The notes under the pieces are model-generated. The model was not told the DNA's origin. It searched no databases and was given only the letters and a program-made list of their open reading frames with translations. From the NCBI GenBank assembly GCA_937915755.1, contig CALGGR010000249.1, positions 1 to 8,582 of the forward strand: 8,582 nucleotides of DNA. The letters are read 5' to 3'. Within the stretch, counting starts at the first letter, position 1. Every line of letters begins with the position of its first letter. The position numbers were made by a program, and so were the translations under genes. This document shows, piece after piece, positions 5,981 through 8,582 of the stretch. Origin of the DNA: an uncultured Fretibacterium sp. Its GTDB lineage: Bacteria; Synergistota; Synergistia; Synergistales; Aminobacteriaceae.

Positions 5981-7112
5981 CACCCCCTTCTACTCGCCTC
6001 CAGCTTCCTAAAAGCTGACCATACGGGACATCCTTGCCCGGATCTGCAGGGTCAAAATATCTTATGTCTATTGTCTCAATCTCGCCGAGATATATCCCTA
6101 TCCGCTCAAGCACTGCCCACGCCAGCTCATCATGACTGCCGTACTCAAAGCCCAGCTTCGTCTGCTCGCTTGTGCATACTCTCATTATTTCAAGCATTTC
6201 CGCGTCCGTGCACTTCATCAACGCGTCATGTTTCTCGGGGTACGAATCGCTTGTCTCAATTACACGGATTGCTTCACTCACTGCGTCTTCGACTTCAACG
6301 GACAACTTCTCCTCGTAGTGCTTTATCAGTGCCTCTCGTGTCGGAATGCCGCCTAGGGCAAGGTTTTCGTCTGCGTCAAGCCCGTTCTGTTCGCAAAGTT
6401 CCCTCAACCCAGCAAAACTCACCTTATACATCAGCGTGTTTTCAAGATACTCAACTTCACCAGCGTCCGCTAGCGACTTCACCAAGTTCGCATCCGCTAT
6501 CCCCCTCAGCTTCGATCGCGTGTTGCTCACCGCATGGCTGTCTTTCGGGTCAATCCCTAAACGATGCGTTATTTCCTTAAGTTCCGCTTCCGTCAGACTA
6601 GAAAACACCTTATCGATTTCGCGCTTGTCTGTCTGGCTCGTCAGATACTCGTATTTCTCATCCAATGACAGCTCACGGAATTTAGCCTCGTCGCGCCAGT
6701 TCCGAAACATTCTCGCTACGTTGAGAGCTGTTTCATAATTACCCTTCGAAGGATAAGTCTGCTTCGCTCCATTCGTTGCTATCGACAGTGCCGCTACCAT
6801 GTCTGCCCTCTTACACCGCATCAGTACTTCAAGCATCGCGCTCTCTGTCTCTGCTTTGCTCAGGGCATCAGCTATGTCCGTCGCCGTCAACTTCGCCGGT
6901 TTCTCCGTCTTTACCGGCTTCGTATCTGCACAAGGAGCTTCTACTACTTCGGGGTTCAGCTTCGCTACTACTTTCGCCGCTGCCTCTATCAGCTCCGCCT
7001 TGCGCATACGTGATACTCCCTTGATCGTGCTATCCTTACGCACTATGTTTCTCAGCATCGCTACCGTGTACCCGCTTATGTCCGCCTTGACGTCGGCTAT
7101 TGACTTCTTCAT
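5961..7112 (-). CDS. Protein with N-terminal SAP/Rho-N-like domain
   Basis: 383 aa, family not recognised as a whole. The N-terminus (about 15-48) reads YTVAMLRNIVRKDS and then MRKAELIEAAAKVV, the helix-loop-helix pattern of SAP/LEM/Rho N-terminal domains, which often bind nucleic acid. A Pro/Lys/Thr-rich linker (about 52-76) follows, then a long all-helical region with repeated short acidic helices. No catalytic motif is evident, so a DNA- or RNA-binding structural or regulatory role is the most that can be suggested. The start is firm: AAAGGAGG at 7121-7128, 8 nt before the ATG. A hammerhead ribozyme (7141-7201) sits in its 5' leader, so after cleavage its transcript would begin 56 nt upstream of the ATG. 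Confidence 0.8.
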   Translation of the reverse strand: MKKSIADVKADISGYTVAMLRNIVRKDSTIKGVSRMRKAELIEAAAKVVAKLNPEVVEAPCADTKPVKTEKPAKLTATDIADALSKAETESAMLEVLMRCKRADMVAALSIATNGAKQTYPSKGNYETALNVARMFRNWRDEAKFRELSLDEKYEYLTSQTDKREIDKVFSSLTEAELKEITHRLGIDPKDSHAVSNTRSKLRGIADANLVKSLADAGEVEYLENTLMYKVSFAGLRELCEQNGLDADENLALGGIPTREALIKHYEEKLSVEVEDAVSEAIRVIETSDSYPEKHDALMKCTDAEMLEIMRVCTSEQTKLGFEYGSHDELAWAVLERIGIYLGEIETIDIRYFDPADPGKDVPYGQLLGSWRRVEGGDGRVAV

Positions 7113-7120
7113 TGCTTCTT

Positions 7121-7201
7121 CCTCCTTTAATTTCTGACTTGGACTCGTCAGCTAGTGCCTTACACTAGGACACAGGCTCAACTTCTGCCCGTGTTTCGTC
7201 C
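7121..7201 (-). repeat. Ribozyme plus ribosome-binding-site module, copy A
   Basis: Diverged direct copy of 7679-7760. The best-conserved parts are GGACGAAAC at the 5' end and CUGACGAGUCCAAGU through the AAAGGAGGAAGA ribosome-binding region at the 3' end. The middle (stems III and I) differs in sequence. The copies are about 560 bp apart and each precedes a gene start. Confidence 0.85.
7141..7201 (-). ncRNA. Hammerhead ribozyme A (type II, open at stem II)
   Basis: Self-cleaving RNA on the minus-strand transcript, read 7201 to 7141. Stem II 5' strand GGAC (7201-7198); core GAAA (7197-7194); stem III CACGGGC / GCCUGUG (7193-7187 with 7177-7171, 7 bp, one G-U) closed by a 9-nt loop; cleavage triplet GUC (7171-7169); stem I CUAGUG / CACUAG (7168-7163 with 7157-7152, 6 perfect bp) with loop UAAGG; core CUGACGA (7151-7145); stem II 3' strand GUCC (7144-7141). 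All hammerhead core bases (CUGANGA, GAAA, the A-U pair at 15.1/16.1, C17) are present. Cleavage is predicted between 7169 and 7168, 56 nt before the 383-aa gene. The preceding 53-aa gene ends in tandem stops TAG TAA, 10 nt upstream of the ribozyme. Confidence 0.93.
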
Positions 7202-7211
7202 TTATTTGTTA

Positions 7212-7373
7212 CTACTCTGCCTCAATCACTGCTATCAATTTCTCGCAGTAATCTAACGTTACTAGAAGTCCCTTGCGCTCCTCTTCCGTACGCCATTTCA
7301 TACTGTCTAATGCTGCCTCCGTCGCCTCTGACAACGAATAAAGCTCATTGCACAGTCCGTTCCACTCCTTCAT
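7212..7373 (-). CDS. Small protein, unknown, possibly frameshifted at its start
   Basis: 53 aa from ATG 7373: MKEWNGLCNELYSLSEATEA, then a charged middle, ending DYCEKLIAVIEAE. Likely a short helical hairpin; family not recognised. The good Shine-Dalgarno AAAGGAGG is not placed for this ATG but for ATG 7390, 8 nt downstream of it, which opens a six-codon frame (MTLAES) whose stop overlaps ATG 7373 as ATGA. Either the six-codon ORF is a coupled leader, or one base was lost in a short A run: adding one A would fuse them as MTLAEIMKEWNG. The gene ends with tandem stops just before ribozyme A. Confidence 0.65.
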   Translation of the reverse strand: MKEWNGLCNELYSLSEATEAALDSMKWRTEEERKGLLVTLDYCEKLIAVIEAE

Positions 7374-7390
7374 GATTCTGCTAGGGTCAT
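7370..7390 (-). CDS. Six-codon leader ORF or frameshifted gene start
   Basis: MTLAES followed by TGA, with AAAGGAGG 8 nt before the ATG, the best-placed ribosome site in this gap. Its stop overlaps the ATG of the 53-aa gene. It may be a translational-coupling leader or the broken first codons of that gene. Confidence 0.45.
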   Translation of the reverse strand: MTLAES

Positions 7391-7404
7391 TCCCTTTTCC
7401 TCCT

Positions 7405-7671
7405 TTACTCCTTACGCGGGCACTTGCCAGCCTTCACGCTCATTAACAGACTGCCTAAACTTCTCGCTGTGCTTACCCAGTGTTCGGGCGCGTCCCCGCA
7501 TATCTCGTAGATTGCCCTCTGCACCGAGATAAACCTTGACATGTGATCCAACGGCTCAAGAAGTGCCACCGTCTCCTCCAGCGTCCTGCTCCTCAACAAC
7601 TCCGCCGCGTTGTGCTCTCTAAGAGCCCTAAACAGCTTGCCACTAGGAATGTTCCTCAATCCCATTAACAT
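7405..7671 (-). CDS. Small phage protein, unknown; first gene of the minus operon
   Basis: 88 aa, family not recognised. Basic ends (MGLRNIPSGKLFRALREH and VKAGKCPRKE) flank a helical core with RTLEETVALLEPLDHMSRF and RAIYEICGDAPEHW. No membrane segment, zinc site or catalytic motif. Start ATG 7671 is supported by AAAGGAGG at 7679-7686, 7 nt upstream. It is the first gene after the divergent control region, and its leader carries hammerhead ribozyme B; predicted cleavage leaves a 59-nt 5' leader. The stop is separated from the next Shine-Dalgarno by almost nothing (GAG TAA AGGAGG), so it is tightly linked to the following small gene. Confidence 0.78.
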   Translation of the reverse strand: MLMGLRNIPSGKLFRALREHNAAELLRSRTLEETVALLEPLDHMSRFISVQRAIYEICGDAPEHWVSTARSLGSLLMSVKAGKCPRKE

Positions 7672-7678
7672 GTCTCTT

Positions 7679-7760
7679 CCTCCTTTAATCTTTCTGACAC
7701 TTGGACTCGTCAGTCAGGGCTTCACCCTAAGACGCAGGGATTATTCCCAGCGTTTCGTCC
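7679..7760 (-). repeat. Ribozyme plus ribosome-binding-site module, copy B
   Basis: Diverged direct copy of 7121-7201. It shares GGACGAAAC, then CUGACGAGUCCAAGU and the AAAGGAGGAAGA ribosome site. Relative to copy A it has a GU insertion in AAGUGUCAG and a GA insertion in AGAAAGAUUAAAGG. Stem I and stem III sequences have changed with pairing kept. Confidence 0.85.
7703..7760 (-). ncRNA. Hammerhead ribozyme B (type II, open at stem II)
   Basis: Read 7760 to 7703. Stem II 5' strand GGAC (7760-7757); core GAAA (7756-7753); stem III CGC-U-GGGA / UCCC-U-GCG (7752-7745 with 7740-7733; seven pairs around one U-U mismatch) with loop AUAA; cleavage triplet GUC (7733-7731); stem I UUAGGG / CCCUGA (7730-7725 with 7719-7714, one U-G) with loop UGAAG; core CUGACGA (7713-7707); stem II 3' strand GUCC (7706-7703). 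The full hammerhead core is intact. Cleavage is predicted between 7731 and 7730, in the leader of the 88-aa gene. Compared with copy A, stems I and III have different bases but still pair, which is covariation support for the fold. Confidence 0.92.
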
Positions 7761-7958
7761 TTTACCTTGAACGTGTGGCCGATTGCCAACTTCCTCTTTA
7801 CGCTCCTCCGCAGGGTGTATTCAGTCTTCGCGTTCGCCGTGCTGTTCCCGCTCCCTCATATCTCGCCCTTTGGGGTAACCCTCTCATCACTCGGTTACTG
7901 AGTCTTACTTGTCAATCAACTTCGTCTTTCTCGTTGTCGCCTGTGTTCTGCTTCAACG
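7761..7958 (-). other. Long untranslated leader of the minus operon
   Basis: About 200 bases between the likely minus promoter and ribozyme B hold no convincing gene. Only short frames without good ribosome sites occur. A hairpin is possible at 7898-7875 (GUAACC / GGUUAC, 6 bp, 12-nt loop), competing with a smaller ACUC/GAGU stem around 7904-7890. The role of these structures is unknown. Confidence 0.45.
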
Positions 7959-7964
7959 GTGAGA

Positions 7965-7970
7965 ATTATA
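7965..7970 (-). promoter_or_regulatory. Candidate -10 box of the minus early promoter
   Basis: Perfect TATAAT on the minus strand, in an AT-rich region upstream of the minus operon. At 16-18 nt spacing the -35 region is poor (TAGTAT at 17 nt) and lies on the inverted repeat 7987-8004, so the promoter may need an activator or be blocked by a bound regulator. Confidence 0.5.
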
Positions 7971-7973
7971 CGA

Positions 7974-8025
7974 AAACTTTTTAGAAAATACTATACGTAG
8001 TATTGCGTATTATTCAAACTTTTTA
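7974..8025. repeat. Pair of 10-bp direct repeats in the divergent region
   Basis: AAACTTTTTA occurs at 7974-7983 and 8016-8025, 42 bp apart (about four helical turns), on either side of the inverted repeat 7987-8004. Each copy sits next to one of the two divergent promoter candidates. It may be a regulator site, though AT-richness raises the chance of coincidence. Confidence 0.45.
7987..8004. promoter_or_regulatory. Operator-like inverted repeat
   Basis: AATACTA-TACG-TAGTATT: perfect 7-bp arms around a 4-bp spacer, typical of a dimeric phage repressor site. It overlaps the -35 region of the candidate minus promoter and lies upstream of the plus promoter, so one bound protein could affect both directions. 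The adjacent plus-strand HTH protein is a possible ligand, by position only. Confidence 0.6.
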
Positions 8026-8051
8026 CAAAACGGCAGATTTTACGTTAAAAT
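8022..8051 (+). promoter_or_regulatory. Candidate sigma-70-type promoter for the plus-strand genes
   Basis: TTTACA (8022-8027) and TAAAAT (8046-8051) are separated by 18 bp, each one base from consensus. They lie about 30 bp before the TTG start of the HTH gene. An alternative -10, TATACT at 8051-8056, lacks a good partner. Confidence 0.55.
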
Positions 8052-8078
8052 ATACTGGCCAGAAAGGAGGCGAATATA

Positions 8079-8351
8079 TTGATTGATGAAAAAGCTATGG
8101 AAGATTACGTTGACCAAGTAACAGCGGCTAAAATGCTCAAGATAACTCAAGGGCGCATTAGTCAGTTATGTATACAAGGACGTTTTCAAGGGGCAATGAA
8201 AATTGGGTGGTCGTGGATTATCCCTAAAGTAGCAATAGAGAACTTTAAACCTCGACGTAGAGGGCCAAGACCCAAGTCTACTCAAAACGAAGCCGACAGA
8301 GATTTTTTAACCAGTGCCATTAATCAAGCAGACAACTTGAAAGGGGGATAG
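8079..8351 (+). CDS. Excisionase/MerR-like helix-turn-helix DNA-binding protein
   Basis: 90 aa. A winged-helix/HTH_17-type domain: VDQVTAAKMLKITQGRISQL (12-31) is the helix-turn-helix, followed by IQGRFQGAMKIGWSWIIPKVAIENF, the usual G-x-I/F-x-G-A-x-K-x-G-x-x-W-x-I-P pattern of excisionase-like proteins. A basic stretch KPRRRGPRPK (57-66) comes next and may add minor-groove contacts. Such proteins act in phages as recombination directionality factors or regulators of divergent promoters. Start TTG 8079 has a strong Shine-Dalgarno (AGAAAGGAGG, 8 nt upstream); an in-frame ATG at 8097 is 26 nt away from it. No integrase is in the window, so excisionase versus regulator cannot be decided. Confidence 0.85.
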   Translation: MIDEKAMEDYVDQVTAAKMLKITQGRISQLCIQGRFQGAMKIGWSWIIPKVAIENFKPRRRGPRPKSTQNEADRDFLTSAINQADNLKGG

Positions 8352-8352
8352 C

Positions 8353-8550
8353 ATGATGACCAGCAATGATAATAAGCAGTTCGTTACCGTCGAGATTTTT
8401 AACTCGGCTATGAACAAAATTGATAAACATTTTGACATTATCGATGGTAAGTTTGAAGTTGTCAGAGCGGAAATTCTCGCTGTAAAAGAACTCGCTCTAG
8501 TCAACTCTGCAAAAATCGATGCTTACAAGGATACTACTAATACTTGGTTC
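8353..8550 (+). CDS. Small coiled-coil-like protein, 3'-truncated
   Basis: First 66 residues only; the insert ends inside the gene. It begins MMTSNDNKQFVTVEIFNSAM and continues as a charged amphipathic helix (NKIDKHFDIIDGKFEVVRAEILAVKELALV), a pattern seen in small phage accessory proteins. The apparent continuation RSEEHTSELQ is translated adapter, not protein. AAAGGGGG (8340-8347) lies 5 nt before the ATG, and the ATG follows the HTH gene stop by one base, so the two genes form an operon. Function unknown. Confidence 0.75.
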
Positions 8551-8582
8551 AGATCGGAAGAGCACACGTCTGAACTCCAGTC
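8551..8582. other. Illumina TruSeq read-2 adapter remnant (artefact)
   Basis: AGATCGGAAGAGCACACGTC and the following bases are the TruSeq index adapter. Any frame crossing position 8550 is chimeric; here it yields the familiar RSEEHTSELQ artefact peptide. Confidence 0.98.

Noticed and set aside
2620..6650. Other CTGACGA/CTGACGAG-like strings on the minus strand (near 2622, 3217 and 6640) as further hammerheads
   Set aside because: They lie inside coding sequence, without a matching GAAA element, cleavage triplet or flanking stems.
31..7760. A ribozyme-bearing retroelement (retrozyme-like) linking the hammerheads to the reverse transcriptase
   Set aside because: The reverse transcriptase is on the other strand, over 6 kb away, in a late tail/lysis operon, and no terminal repeats surround both.
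7727..7820. A short minus-strand frame reading through ribozyme B (LAIGHTFKVKDETLGIIP)
   Set aside because: It has no ATG and only a badly spaced ribosome site before a TTG, and its codons cover bases explained by the ribozyme stems.
31..8550. tRNA genes or CRISPR arrays
   Set aside because: No cloverleaf-like sequence or regularly spaced repeats were seen on either strand.

Overview
This is most likely a fragment of a tailed bacteriophage or prophage of a Firmicutes-like host. The evidence is a late tail/lysis gene set typical of Firmicutes siphophages (a reverse transcriptase, an XkdX-type protein, an M15 peptidase endolysin and a TcdE-type holin), strong AGGAGG Shine-Dalgarno sites, very tight gene packing and a divergent control region. 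The host assignment is inference. The first 30 and last 32 bases are Illumina TruSeq adapter, so the biological insert is 31-8550 and both terminal genes are cut.

Layout. (1) 31-2447, plus strand, late module: a 5'-truncated reverse transcriptase with diversity-generating-retroelement (DGR) hallmarks, a small conserved tail-locus protein, an XkdX-like protein, an M15 endolysin, a small membrane protein and a holin. (2) 2448-2503: a short convergent gap. (3) 7671 down to 2504, minus strand, one long early-type operon of ten genes, most overlapping or separated by a few bases. In order of transcription: an 88-aa unknown, a 53-aa unknown with a six-codon ORF in front of it, a 383-aa protein with a SAP/Rho-N-like N-terminus, five small unknowns, a Lar-like zinc-ribbon protein and a DNA adenine methyltransferase with a DUF4942-type C-terminus. 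(4) 7672-8078: an intergenic control region with a long leader for the minus operon, an inverted-repeat operator candidate and a promoter for the plus genes. (5) 8079-8550, plus strand: an excisionase/MerR-like DNA-binding protein and a truncated small protein.

The main discovery is a pair of hammerhead ribozymes on the minus-strand transcript, at 7703-7760 and 7141-7201. Each has the complete catalytic core (GAAA, GUC cleavage triplet, CUGACGA) arranged with stem II open (type II). Their stems differ in sequence but keep pairing. Each lies about 30 nt upstream of a strong ribosome binding site, and the ribozyme plus binding site looks like a duplicated module. Predicted cleavage would cut the early transcript within its leader and again between the 53-aa gene and the 383-aa gene, leaving hairpins at the new ends. 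A terminator-like hairpin further down the operon (4956-4983) and a 20-bp palindrome (5724-5743) suggest additional RNA-level control. The methyltransferase and Lar-like protein together suggest defence against host restriction.
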